From Bin5 sp965116395 (GTDB taxonomy: Bacteria; Chloroflexota; Anaerolineae; Caldilineales; Caldilineaceae): a stretch of DNA of 64,000 nucleotides. The notes under the pieces are model-generated. The model was not told the DNA's origin. It saw only the letters and a program-made list of their open reading frames with translations, and did not search any database. The position numbers and the translations under genes are program-made. Shown here one piece after another: positions 1 through 7,736 of the stretch. The DNA lies in the NCBI GenBank assembly GCA_965116395.1, contig OZ220684.1, positions 2,852,001-2,916,000 of the forward strand, in the 5' to 3' direction. The number at the start of each line of letters is the position of its first letter. The stretch's first letter is position 1.

Positions 1-56
1 ATGTCGTTATAACCGGCTTCCCGCGGCCGTCAACCTCTGCAGTTGCTTGCAACCGA

Positions 57-632
57 TCACTGGCCGCTGCTAACTGCAATCAGGTTGTCCAGCGCCGCGC
101 GCAAGTCCGCTTCCGGTTGCGCCCCCACATACTCCTGCACCACATTCCCCTCCCCGTCCAGCAGGATCAGATGGGGCTGGTACCGAAAGTTAAACTGCTG
201 CTTGTAGGGCCCTACCGCACTATCGTCAATATCCAGATAGATGAACTCAACCTGTCCCCAGTAATCAATTTCGAGCCTGTGAACCACAGGCGCAAAGCGT
301 ACGCAGACCGGTCACCAGAAAGCAAAAAGTTCGACCACCTGGGGCTTGCCCGCGCCCAGCACAACCGTCGCCGGGTCTGTCGCCTGCAACTCTTCCCTGA
401 AGGCCGGCGGCGGCCCGATCGCAACCGCAGTCGGTTCCGGCTCCGGCGTCGCAGTCGCTTCTACAACCGGCGCCGTTGTAGCAGTCGCTTCCTCAACCGG
501 CTCTACGGTAGCCTCCGCCACCTGTTCGCTGTCGCTGGCCGGCATCTCCTCGCTCGATATCGCACTGCAGCCAGAAAGCACCACCGCCAACACAATGAGT
601 AGAAGGGTCAGCTGTCTGTGAATTCTTTTCAT
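57..632 (-). CDS. Thioredoxin-like lipoprotein with in-frame UGA (candidate selenoprotein, or nonsense pseudogene)
   Basis: Read through one TGA (312-314), this is a 191-residue protein. It starts with a lipoprotein signal (basic MKR, hydrophobic core, lipobox LSGC with Cys22), then a Thr/Pro/Glu-rich linker to about residue 78, then a thioredoxin fold. The text around the stop is FAFW-UGA-PVC-VRF, so the UGA sits exactly where the first Cys of the CxxC redox motif belongs and the second Cys (110) is kept. The frame continues cleanly for 84 codons through a normal thioredoxin C-terminus (LILLDGEG, then VGAQP). A short stem-loop follows the UGA. Known: bacterial UxxC thioredoxin-like selenoproteins exist and thiol-disulfide lipoproteins act outside the membrane. 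Inferred: selenocysteine insertion. A simple TGC/TGT-to-TGA mutation would look the same. UGA is a normal stop elsewhere in the window. Confidence 0.6.
275..291 (-). promoter_or_regulatory. SECIS-like stem-loop downstream of the UGA
   Basis: On the coding (minus) strand a perfect 7-bp stem (GCCTGTG / CACAGGC) closes a GTT triloop. The loop begins 27 nt after the UGA at 312-314. Bacterial SECIS elements are short hairpins inside the coding region just after UGA, commonly with a G in the first loop positions and the loop roughly 16-37 nt from the UGA; this one fits that description. The sequence also encodes the thioredoxin helix after the active site, so the hairpin could be chance. Confidence 0.4.
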
Positions 633-1073
633 AATGTCGAATCTGCCTTTGGGGATTGCGGCCGTTCGGCCAAGGGTAGAGTGCGCTTCCCGAATCTGCC
701 AAGGCAACCCGCATTACCGGCGAAAGTGCCGTCCGGTCCTGCCTCGGCGCCCAACTGCCGTCGGTTCACCGCTGTGCCTCAGCTTTCAGATGAGCAGGCA
801 AATCGCCAACGCTTCCAGCATCCGCCTGAAATCCATTTGATTCAGACGGCGGGGATGAGTAAAATCATCTGAATCAGTTCAACCACATTTCAAATTCGGC
901 GCGCGTTTACTGCATTATGCCAAACCTGCCGCCTGGCCGCCAAACACCCGCGGCTCGTGGGCAGGCCGACGAACGCTTGCATTGACGGTCAAATAAAAAA
1001 ACGCCCGTCTATACTTCGTCAACCCCTTTGCAGCCGCTTCTTGGCCGCCGCACACTTCCGGGAGGTTCACCCT
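633..1073. other. Intergenic region between divergent genes
   Basis: No convincing gene is present. It separates the leftward lipoprotein from the rightward amidohydrolase, so it should hold both promoters. The one visible structure is a perfect 8-bp inverted repeat, GATTCAGA at 839-846 and TCTGAATC at 868-875, with a 21-nt spacer. It could be an operator, but nothing else supports that. Confidence 0.4.
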
Positions 1074-1928
1074 ATGATTGTTGACACCCACGTTCACGTC
1101 TGGGAAATCGACCCGCCCAAATATCCCGTCGGCCCCACCGCCCCCACCTGGAACTCCTACCCCGACGAACCCGGCACCACCGAAGAGCTGCTGGCAGAAA
1201 TGAACGCGCATGGCGTCGATTGGGCCGTGCTCGTCCAAACCAGCTGGTCTACCTGGGACAACGGCTACATCGCCGACTCCGCCGCCCGCTTCCCCCATCG
1301 CTTCGTCGGCCACGGCCTCATCGACCCGCAGGATCCCGCCAACGCCGAGCAAGTCCACTACTGGCTCCACCACCGCGGCCTCGCCGGCTTCCGCTTCCAT
1401 CCCATGTACTATCCCGATGAAAAGATCCTGTTGACAGCCCAAAACGGGCCCATGTGGGAGGAAATCGCCGCCGCCAACGCTGTCATCCAGTTCCACCTGA
1501 GCGCCGCAGAGGCCGACCAGATCGCGGAAATCGCCCGCCGCTACTCCCATCTGACCCTGATCCTCGACCACCTCGGCTACCCCAAGGTAGACGCCGATAA
1601 CGCCGCCTACCAGCCCATCGTCGACCTCGCCCGCTACGACAACGTCCACGTCAAACTCTCTGATGTCAACGGGCACGCCCGCCAGCCCTATCCCTACGAC
1701 GATGTCCACCCCTTCATCGTTCGCGTATTCTCAGCCTTCGGCGCCGACCGCATGATCTGGGGCACCGGATACCCCGGCCACCATCGCGCCAAACACAACT
1801 GGCCTTCACTTGAACAGGAGCTACGCCTCATCCGCGAGGGCCTGCCGTTTCTAGGCGACGACGACAAGGAGCGAATTCTTGGAGGGACCGCCGCCCGCAT
1901 CTGGGGTATGACAAAGCCTGCCAGCTAA
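1074..1928 (+). CDS. Amidohydrolase family 2 (TIM-barrel metal-dependent hydrolase)
   Basis: The 284-residue product begins MIVDTHVHVW, giving the HxH metal motif (His6, His8) of the amidohydrolase-2 / decarboxylase-like superfamily. Later barrel-strand motifs are FRFHPMYYP, FHLS and LDHLGYPK. The start at 1074 is chosen because GGAGGT lies 7 nt upstream and the HxH motif follows at once; in-frame codons further up lack support. The strand-8 motif normally carrying the metal or catalytic Asp (GTDYP or GSDYP type) reads WGTGYPGH, Gly in place of Asp. That suggests altered metal binding or a conserved subfamily variant. Such enzymes hydrolyse or decarboxylate small cyclic or lactone substrates; the substrate here is unknown. 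It stands alone, divergent from the thioredoxin-like gene. Confidence 0.8.
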   Translation: MIVDTHVHVWEIDPPKYPVGPTAPTWNSYPDEPGTTEELLAEMNAHGVDWAVLVQTSWSTWDNGYIADSAARFPHRFVGHGLIDPQDPANAEQVHYWLHHRGLAGFRFHPMYYPDEKILLTAQNGPMWEEIAAANAVIQFHLSAAEADQIAEIARRYSHLTLILDHLGYPKVDADNAAYQPIVDLARYDNVHVKLSDVNGHARQPYPYDDVHPFIVRVFSAFGADRMIWGTGYPGHHRAKHNWPSLEQELRLIREGLPFLGDDDKERILGGTAARIWGMTKPAS

Positions 1929-1974
1929 TCGCCGCCAGCTTCCCCAGGCCCGCTGAAATCCCGTTCGAGTCAGA

Positions 1975-2154
1975 TCACCTCGTAGAAGGGCACCCCTTGT
2001 GGGTGCCCTCCCTCCTCGTGGGCTTGACTCTGGTAAGGCAATAACCGACAACCACAGCCCTTCCTGCCCGGCCAAAAAAAGCGCGAACCCGAACATCAGG
2101 CGTAGCTGTAAGAATCTCCGAGACAATGTTTGTGTCGAGGAGATAGCCGCTCAT
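1975..2154 (-). pseudogene. Truncated PIN-domain (VapC-type) toxin fragment
   Basis: The minus-strand frame opens MSGYLLDTNIVSEIL, the hallmark N-terminus of PIN-domain toxins with the first catalytic Asp, but stops after 59 codons instead of about 130. Family resemblance is lost after roughly 25 residues and the rest runs through a hairpin repeat (1987-2009). The ATG lies inside the antitoxin frame, as in coupled VapBC/Phd-type pairs. The residues needed for nuclease activity are missing, so it should be inactive. Confidence 0.6.
1987..2009. repeat. Short palindromic repeat (9-bp stem, 5-nt loop)
   Basis: AGGGCACCC-CTTGT-GGGTGCCCT is a perfect hairpin. It resembles the GGGCACCC...GGGTGCCC palindromes often scattered between genes in Chloroflexota (from memory). 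It lies where the PIN-domain toxin fragment loses homology, so it may mark the insertion or recombination that truncated the toxin. It may also end transcription from the amidohydrolase side. Confidence 0.5.
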
Positions 2155-2488
2155 TCGGTTTTTGTTTCAGAAATGGAATCGTGCGTTCGACTTCGCGTCG
2201 ACTGGGGAGTTCAAGGTCAATCCCGCGCGGCATGTTTTCCAACAGCCGCCTGCCCACAGGTATACGACTTTCTTGTTGGGGCAGCCTTTGGGAATGCTCG
2301 TGGGCGTACCACGATGCGGCGGGCACGACGACGAATGGCCTGTCCGTGCCGATCTGTTGAGGCCCTACCTCCGCGGCGAGCCACAGGACTTCGCATAGCT
2401 GCGAATGGGCCTCGGCGACAGTCCAGATGCGTTGTTGCTCAGGTTGATTTCTGTTGCTCGCCTCCTCCTTACCCGCGTCCTTCCACAA
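2096..2488 (-). CDS. Phd/YefM-type antitoxin, frame-extended and probably decayed
   Basis: The core reads WTVAEAHSQLCEVLWLA, then IGTDRPFVVVPAASW, then LLENMPRGIDLELPSR, the usual architecture of Phd/YefM antitoxins that pair with PIN toxins. The open frame begins at a TTG (2488). A strong AAGGAGGAG stretch lies inside the frame but is not followed by a good start codon where one is expected. The frame does not stop at the toxin ATG; it runs about 19 codons into the toxin in another frame. One extra A in the run before the toxin start would restore an ATGA stop/start overlap, so a small frameshift is likely. With the toxin truncated, this is probably a relic. Confidence 0.55.
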   Translation of the reverse strand: MWKDAGKEEASNRNQPEQQRIWTVAEAHSQLCEVLWLAAEVGPQQIGTDRPFVVVPAASWYAHEHSQRLPQQESRIPVGRRLLENMPRGIDLELPSRREVERTIPFLKQKPNERLSPRHKHCLGDSYSYA

Positions 2489-2586
2489 AAAACCACTTCA
2501 GCGAACTGCGCCAAACCCATTCACGCGAAGTGGCGGGGCCTAAGGTGGCAGACCGCCCGCCATCGAGTGAAGCTGGCCACTTACCA

Positions 2587-4068
2587 CTATCCACTGCCCG
2601 CCAAAACGCCCGGCCTACGTTCCCCCACCCGCGTCGCCCGCTCAAAAGCGTGCGCCATCTGCAGCACACCGAAATCGTCCCGGTGCCGGCCCACAATCTG
2701 CACGCCCACCGGAACACCCTCCGGCGTGAATCCGCACGGCACCGAAATAGCCGGATGCCCGGTCACAGTAATGAAGTAACAGGACTTCATCCAGTCAATA
2801 TAGGTCTCCATCTCGACGATGCCGTCCCCGCTGTCGATAGCCATCGGATAAGGCACGTCCACCGAGAAAGGCGGGACCTGGTTGACCGGCAGCAGCAGGA
2901 ACTCGTAAGTCTCCATAAAGACGCGCATCGCCTGATACAACTCCGTGCGCATCGCCTCCGCCCGTCCCAAATCCGCGCCGCTCAACTTCTCCCCCTCTTC
3001 GATATTCCAGACAATCGTGTCCTTCATCTGGTGACGGTGCTCCGCCAGCAACGGCCCGTGCGAAAGATGGAAACTCCACGCCCGCATAATCTTGAAGATC
3101 TCGTCCGCGTCGCCAAAGTCCGGCAAGCCCGGACCGTCATCCCGCTGACGCCCAGCGCCCGCGCCACTGAAATCGGTCACCTCGCAGCCCAGCTCACCAA
3201 ACGCCGGCAACTGCGCCTCGATGGCGTTCCTCACCCGCGGATCCACCGGAAACTCTCCCCCCAGGTCCGCGCTGTACGCGATCCGCACACCGCTGAAATC
3301 GCGCTCCAAAGGACGCGCGAAAATACTGCCCGGCTCCGTCTGCGCAATCGGGGAACGCGCATCCGGCCCCGCAATTACACTCAGCAGAAAAGCCACGTCC
3401 TCCACAGTGCGCGCCATCGGACCCTGTACCGACAGCCCCGACCAGCCCGCCATACTCGGCCACACCGGCACCCGGCCCGGTGAAACCCGGAAGCCGACCA
3501 CATTGCAGTAGTTCCCCGGGTTGCGTAGCGAACCCCCCATATCGCTCCCGTCCGCAATCGGCGTCATCCCGCACGCCAGCGCCACCGCCTGCCCGCCGCT
3601 CGAGCCCCCGCACGTCTTGCTCGGATCGTACGGATTGCCCGTCGCCCCGAACACCGGGTTGAACGACTGCGAGCCCGCCCCGAACTCCGGCACATTTGTC
3701 TTCCCCATCGGGATCGCGCCCGCCGCATGCAGCCGCTCGATGATCAGCTGGCTCTGCGCCGGCACATTGTCCCGGTGGATCGGCGAACCGTACGTCGTGC
3801 GGATGCCCGCCGTGTCCGTCGTGTCCTTGTGCAGCATCGGCAGACCGTGCAGCGGTCCGACCTCTTCACCGCGCGCCAGTGCATCGTCCGCGGCCCGCGC
3901 GCGTTCCAGCGCCTGCTCCGGCAAAAAAGTCACCACCGCGTTCACGGCCGGGTTGACCCGTTCGATCTGCGCAATGTGCGCCTCGGTTACCTCCACACTG
4001 GAAAAACTGCCGCCGCGGATGCCCGCGACCAGTTCCTTTGCGTTGCGAAAACAGAGATCAGTCGTCAT
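2587..4068 (-). CDS. Amidase signature family enzyme
   Basis: The 493-residue product has the full Ser-cisSer-Lys triad of the amidase signature family: Lys81 in MLHKDTTD, Ser156 in GGSSGG and nucleophile Ser180 in DMGGSLRNP. The spacings (75 and 24 residues) match those of fatty acid amide hydrolase. It should hydrolyse an amide (R-CONH2 or N-acyl) to acid plus amine in the cytoplasm; the substrate is unknown. The start MTTDLCFRN at 4068 overlaps the end of the upstream dioxygenase by 11 nt, implying translational coupling, so dioxygenase and amidase probably act in one pathway. Upstream in-frame codons read through the dioxygenase and are rejected. A short remnant of the same start sequence follows the duplicated dioxygenase at 5456. 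Confidence 0.88.
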   Translation of the reverse strand: MTTDLCFRNAKELVAGIRGGSFSSVEVTEAHIAQIERVNPAVNAVVTFLPEQALERARAADDALARGEEVGPLHGLPMLHKDTTDTAGIRTTYGSPIHRDNVPAQSQLIIERLHAAGAIPMGKTNVPEFGAGSQSFNPVFGATGNPYDPSKTCGGSSGGQAVALACGMTPIADGSDMGGSLRNPGNYCNVVGFRVSPGRVPVWPSMAGWSGLSVQGPMARTVEDVAFLLSVIAGPDARSPIAQTEPGSIFARPLERDFSGVRIAYSADLGGEFPVDPRVRNAIEAQLPAFGELGCEVTDFSGAGAGRQRDDGPGLPDFGDADEIFKIMRAWSFHLSHGPLLAEHRHQMKDTIVWNIEEGEKLSGADLGRAEAMRTELYQAMRVFMETYEFLLLPVNQVPPFSVDVPYPMAIDSGDGIVEMETYIDWMKSCYFITVTGHPAISVPCGFTPEGVPVGVQIVGRHRDDFGVLQMAHAFERATRVGERRPGVLAGSG

Positions 4069-5095
4069 CTTCGGGTGCGTCTCCAGGTCGGAATCCATCT
4101 TTGAAGAAGGGTAGTTTTTCCCGCTTGTCTCCTCGCCGCCACTGCTCGCAGCCCCCCTCGCCCGAGGGCCGTACCTTCGGCGCCGCCATCTCTTCATACC
4201 CGTGCCACGGATAGGGGTCCTCGCCCGCGATCATAATAATATCCCGGTAGTCGGCAGTCGCAATGTGCTGGCCTTCCTTCGGGCTCCGCCACGGCAGCAG
4301 CGACTCCGCGCTCATATAATGGTTCACCAGCACCCGCCGGTACCCGCTCTGCGCCCGGTTCGGGAACGAGCGGTGCAGCAAGTAGCCGTTGAAGAATACC
4401 AGCGAACCCGCCTTCACCTCCACCGGAATCGAGTCCTCGTCCGTATAGGGGAAACCGTAGGCCTCGCCCGCGCAGTCGAAGCGCGGATCGTCGTGGTCGT
4501 GCTGCGGCCAGATAATGCCGCGCTTGTGCGAGCCCGGCACAATCCACAAGCACCCGTTCTCAATCGTGGCATCATCTAAAGCGATCCACGCCCCCGTCAG
4601 CGTCCGGTCGCGTGTGGGTATGAAATACTCGTCCTGGTGCCACGCCTGGCCCGGCTTGCCCGTCGCCTTGATGAACAGCATCGACTGCATGCACTTCACA
4701 TTCGGCCCGATGATCTGAGTCAGCACATTGGCGATATGCGAGTGGCCGAGATAATCCAACATGATCTCGGAAATCTTGTGGGGAAAATGGATGCACAGAT
4801 AACGGCGCAGCACATCATCCTCGTTCTCGCCCGGCATGCCCGGCTCAAAGCCGTCCACATCGCCCCGCTCACCCTTACAAATAGCCGTCGTCTCCGCCCG
4901 CAGCTCCTCCACCTCAACCGGCGTCAGCGCATCCGGCAAAACATAGTAGCCGTTCTCAGCATAGAACTGCCTGATATTCTCAGAAGATGCCGCCCCCGCC
5001 CGCACGCCGTTGCCCATCTCCGGGACATTGGCTGCCTGCGCCAAGTCGGGCGAGCCGTTTGCGTGCGAGACCGGGGCCTTAGGAACAGATGCCAT
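4058..5095 (-). CDS. Phytanoyl-CoA dioxygenase (PhyH) family protein, intact copy
   Basis: This 345-residue Fe(II)/2-oxoglutarate-type oxygenase has the facial triad His153-x-Asp155 (WHQDEYF) and distal His241 (LLHRS), plus Arg253 in YRRVLVNHY for the 2-oxoglutarate carboxylate. The start at 5095 has AAGGAG about 8 nt upstream. Members hydroxylate alkyl chains, ectoine or natural products; the substrate here is unknown. The gene overlaps the amidase start by 11 nt, so the two form a coupled unit. A close paralogue lies immediately upstream (5446-6440) but is frameshifted, so this is the functional copy. Confidence 0.88.
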   Translation of the reverse strand: MASVPKAPVSHANGSPDLAQAANVPEMGNGVRAGAASSENIRQFYAENGYYVLPDALTPVEVEELRAETTAICKGERGDVDGFEPGMPGENEDDVLRRYLCIHFPHKISEIMLDYLGHSHIANVLTQIIGPNVKCMQSMLFIKATGKPGQAWHQDEYFIPTRDRTLTGAWIALDDATIENGCLWIVPGSHKRGIIWPQHDHDDPRFDCAGEAYGFPYTDEDSIPVEVKAGSLVFFNGYLLHRSFPNRAQSGYRRVLVNHYMSAESLLPWRSPKEGQHIATADYRDIIMIAGEDPYPWHGYEEMAAPKVRPSGEGGCEQWRRGDKREKLPFFKDGFRPGDAPEDDD

Positions 5096-5257
5096 CGTGC
5101 TACTCCTTATTAACAGACGTGAATATAGGTGAAAATTTCGCGTGCAACTGCCCGATGACTAGGGCTCGCTAACGTTTGCCTGAACAGCGATCTGCGGGAG
5201 TAAAGTTCAACCAATCCCCGCTGGGCCGCGCAGTTACGCAATAGAAAATCCGATACG

Positions 5258-5300
5258 CCCCTGGTGTTCTTCGCGTCCCTTCGCGTGACTTCGCGGATTG
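5258..5300. repeat. CTTCG-rich intergenic repeat, single short copy
   Basis: The stretch contains TTCTTCGCGTCCCTTCGCGT followed by another CTTCGCGG word, the same 10-bp-spaced motif that forms larger arrays at 8514-8616, 54554-54788 and 60961-61624. It lies between the intact dioxygenase and the remnant of the duplicated amidase. The rest of 5096-5445 holds only the amidase remnant and presumably the promoter of the intact dioxygenase. Confidence 0.5.
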
Positions 5301-5399
5301 ATCAGTTGTGTTTCTCACAAGACTCAAGCGAGAAACATCCCGATCAGGCCTCCAGACGTTCCGTTCGTGTTGAATTCTGAACGCTCTTCCCAAAATGTC

Positions 5400-5456
5400 A
5401 ACGGAATCTGAATTGCCTTGGACCGTCCCGCTGCGAAAGCCGAGATCAGTCGTCAT
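5400..5456 (-). pseudogene. Remnant of a duplicated amidase start
   Basis: Directly after the second dioxygenase copy, overlapping its stop as in the intact unit, the sequence reads MTTDLGFRSG, against MTTDLCFRNA at the real amidase start. The match is strong for about 27 nt and then vanishes. The original tandem duplication therefore appears to have included the dioxygenase-amidase junction, with the second amidase later deleted or the breakpoint falling just inside it. Confidence 0.5.
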
Positions 5457-6440
5457 CCTCCGGCGCGTCTCCAGGCCGGAATCCATCCTTGAAGAATGGC
5501 AGAATCTCCCGTTTACGTCCCCGCCTCCAGGTCTCACAGCCGCCCTCAAGCGTCGGCCGCACCTGCGGCGCCGCCAGCTCTTCGTACGCCTTCCACGGGT
5601 AGGGGTCCTCGCCCGCAATCATCACGACATCCCGGTAGTCAGCAACTGCCATGTGCTCGTTTTCCTTCGGGCTCCGCCACGGCAGCAGCGACTCCGCGCT
5701 CATATAGTGGTTTACCAGAACCCGCCGGTAACCGCTCTGCGCTTGGTTCGGAAACGAGCGGTGCAGCAGATAACCGTTGAAAAAGACGATCGCGCCCGCC
5801 TCCACCTCCACCGGGATCGAGTCTTCATCACCATAAGGAAAGCCGTACGCCTCGCCCGCACAATCGAACTGCGGGTCCACGTGGTCGTGTTGCGGCCAGA
5901 TAATTCCGCGCTTATGCGAGCCCGGGATCACCCACAGGCAGCCGTTCTCGACCGTGGCGTCATCCAGCGCGATCCACGCGCCCGTAAGCGTCCGGTCCCG
6001 CGTTGGGATCGAAAACTCGTCCTGGTGCCACGCCTGGCCCGGCTTGCCCGCCGCCTTGATAAACAGCATCGACTGCATACACTTCACGTTCGGCCCGATG
6101 ACCTGGGTCAACACATCCGCGATCTGCCGGTGCCGAGATAATCCAACATCATCTCCGAAATCTTGTGCGGAAAATGGACGCACAAATATCGGCGCAGCAC
6201 ATCCTCCTCACTCTCCCCCGGCACACTCATCTCAAAGCCGTCCACATCCCCGCGCTCACCACTACAGATAGCCGTCGTCTCCGCCCGCAGCGCCTCCACC
6301 TCCACCGGCGTCAACGCATCCGGCAACACATAATAGCCGTTCTCAGCATAAAACTCTCTGACACTGCCAGCAGATTCGGCCGCCGCAAGCTCGGGCGAGC
6401 CGCTCTCTTGAGCGACGGGTGCCGTCCGTACAGATGCCAT
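5446..6440 (-). pseudogene. Second phytanoyl-CoA dioxygenase copy, broken by a one-base deletion
   Basis: The first part (6440 to about 6131) encodes MASVRTAPV... through MLDYLG and then shifts frame. The rest continues in another frame (RQIADVLTQVIG...) to the stop at 5446, with an intact WHQDE iron motif. Compared with the paralogue at 4058-5095, one G is missing near 6131-6133 (plus strand GTGCCGAG against GTGGCCGAG). Restoring it would give a full-length enzyme. The upstream AAGGAG matches that of the intact gene. It is a recent pseudogene or an assembly error. Confidence 0.8.
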
Positions 6441-6720
6441 CGTGACACTCCTTACTATAGGGCGCGAATACTTGGTATAGGGCTGCGCTCAGTATAGCGG
6501 ACGTCCCCCCACAGGTCAACGAACGGGACAGGATGGCACATGTCCCGATGCACTGTTCATCCAATGGAGATTTCAAGTAAGGCCATGCGTGTAGGCCAAG
6601 AGTCTTCCTCCGCACCCCAGAACATCCGCTGCAGAACAAGAGTTGCACCCTGAGTACTAACTAACTATAATGGTAGTTACTAACCAGCAATTGCATCTGG
6701 CGTTGACCTGGAGGCTAAGT

Positions 6721-7107
6721 ATGGCGATGCAAAAAGAGCAGCAGTACCGGCAAATGGCGGCAAGGGGAAAGTACCAGGGGCTATACATATATCTGAACGG
6801 ACTCGCAACGCCGGAGTGGAGAACCACCTTCAGCGAAATCGAGTCCGTCATCGGCTTCGCACTGCCCGCGTCAGCCCGTCTTCATCGACCTTGGTGGTCC
6901 AATCAGGCCGGCGGCAACGGCCACAGCCAGGCGCTGGCCTGGGGCGCCGCCGGGTGGGAGACCGCAGAAGTGGACATGGATGCCGAAACGCTGCTGCTCC
7001 GGCGCAAAGCTTCGGCTCAAAGATTCAATCTGGACGAAGTGTTACCCGTACATTCGGCTGGAGGCTGGCCGGAAGATCTCAGTCTCAGACGAGAGGATAT
7101 CTACTAG
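6721..7107 (+). CDS. DUF7662-like small protein, possible antitoxin partner
   Basis: The product is 128 residues when started at the ATG at 6721, which has GGAGG 6 nt upstream; an ATG at 6670 is possible but lacks a site. The core KYQGLYIYLN, then FSEIESVIGFALPASAR, then HRPWWSN, then HSQALAWGAAGW resembles the small conserved domain I know as DUF7662 (name from memory). Its biochemical role is unknown. It is followed after 20 nt by an intact PIN-domain gene in the same direction, the position an antitoxin would occupy. That partnership is inference from context. Confidence 0.6.
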   Translation: MAMQKEQQYRQMAARGKYQGLYIYLNGLATPEWRTTFSEIESVIGFALPASARLHRPWWSNQAGGNGHSQALAWGAAGWETAEVDMDAETLLLRRKASAQRFNLDEVLPVHSAGGWPEDLSLRREDIY

Positions 7108-7127
7108 GAGAGGATCTAGCCTCCATT

Positions 7128-7550
7128 ATGTTTGTGGACACCAACGTGCTGGTAAATGCCCGTTTCATTGAGGCCCCGGACCACGAAGCCGCCAGGGCCA
7201 GCTTGGAGAGCGCGATTGAGAAGCTAGAGGCGCTTCGCATCAGCCGTCAGATCCTACGGGAATACCTGGCAGTAGTCACCCGTCCACAGGCCTGGCCGGT
7301 GGCCATTTCCCGCGATGAAGCACTCGAAGACTTGAACCGATTCGCCGCAGCTTTCGAGGTGTTGGAGGACGGGCCAGTGGTTACCGACCGGCTGATAGCG
7401 CTATGCCGCCAGACCCCCGTAGGCGGTAAACAAATCCACGACGCCAACATCGTCGCCACCATGCTGGCCTACGGAGAGCGCAGGCTGCTGACCTTCAACA
7501 CGGCTGACTTCCGCCGTTACGCAGACCGCATCGAACTGGTCGCCCGATAG
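7128..7550 (+). CDS. PIN-domain ribonuclease (VapC-like)
   Basis: The 140-residue protein carries the four acidic PIN-domain residues: Asp4 (MFVDTNVLV), Glu45 (ILREYL), Asp105 (QIHDANI) and Asp127 (FNTADFRRY). Known: PIN toxins cut RNA and are held in check by a co-expressed antitoxin. The length is normal and nothing essential is missing. The start at 7128 is chosen because the PIN motif begins immediately; the purine-rich GAGAGGA upstream is somewhat far. The neighbour upstream is a DUF7662-like gene, not a recognisable VapB, Phd or MazE antitoxin. Confidence 0.82.
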   Translation: MFVDTNVLVNARFIEAPDHEAARASLESAIEKLEALRISRQILREYLAVVTRPQAWPVAISRDEALEDLNRFAAAFEVLEDGPVVTDRLIALCRQTPVGGKQIHDANIVATMLAYGERRLLTFNTADFRRYADRIELVAR

Positions 7551-7736
7551 CAAAAACCTCCCGCGCCACCGCGGGTGAAAACTTATTGATAAATTTCCCG
7601 TTCTATCCAGATCAAGCAGGACAGCCTGCCAGCCGTCCACATCCGCGTTCGAGGTGACAACAACCCGAGCCCTTTATGCCAGTTCGCCAAAACGCGCACT
7701 GACTCCGATTCCATGTTAAGAGCCATGGATTAAACC

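Noticed and set aside
312..314. UGA read as a sense codon genome-wide (code reassignment)
   Set aside because: Many clear genes here end in TGA (for example 4058, 5446, 14981-14983, 16791), so UGA is a stop in general; only selenocysteine or mutation remains.
1999..3483. Long plus-strand open frame across the amidase
   Set aside because: Arg/Pro/His-rich antisense shadow of the amidase and the antitoxin; no family motif or ribosome site.
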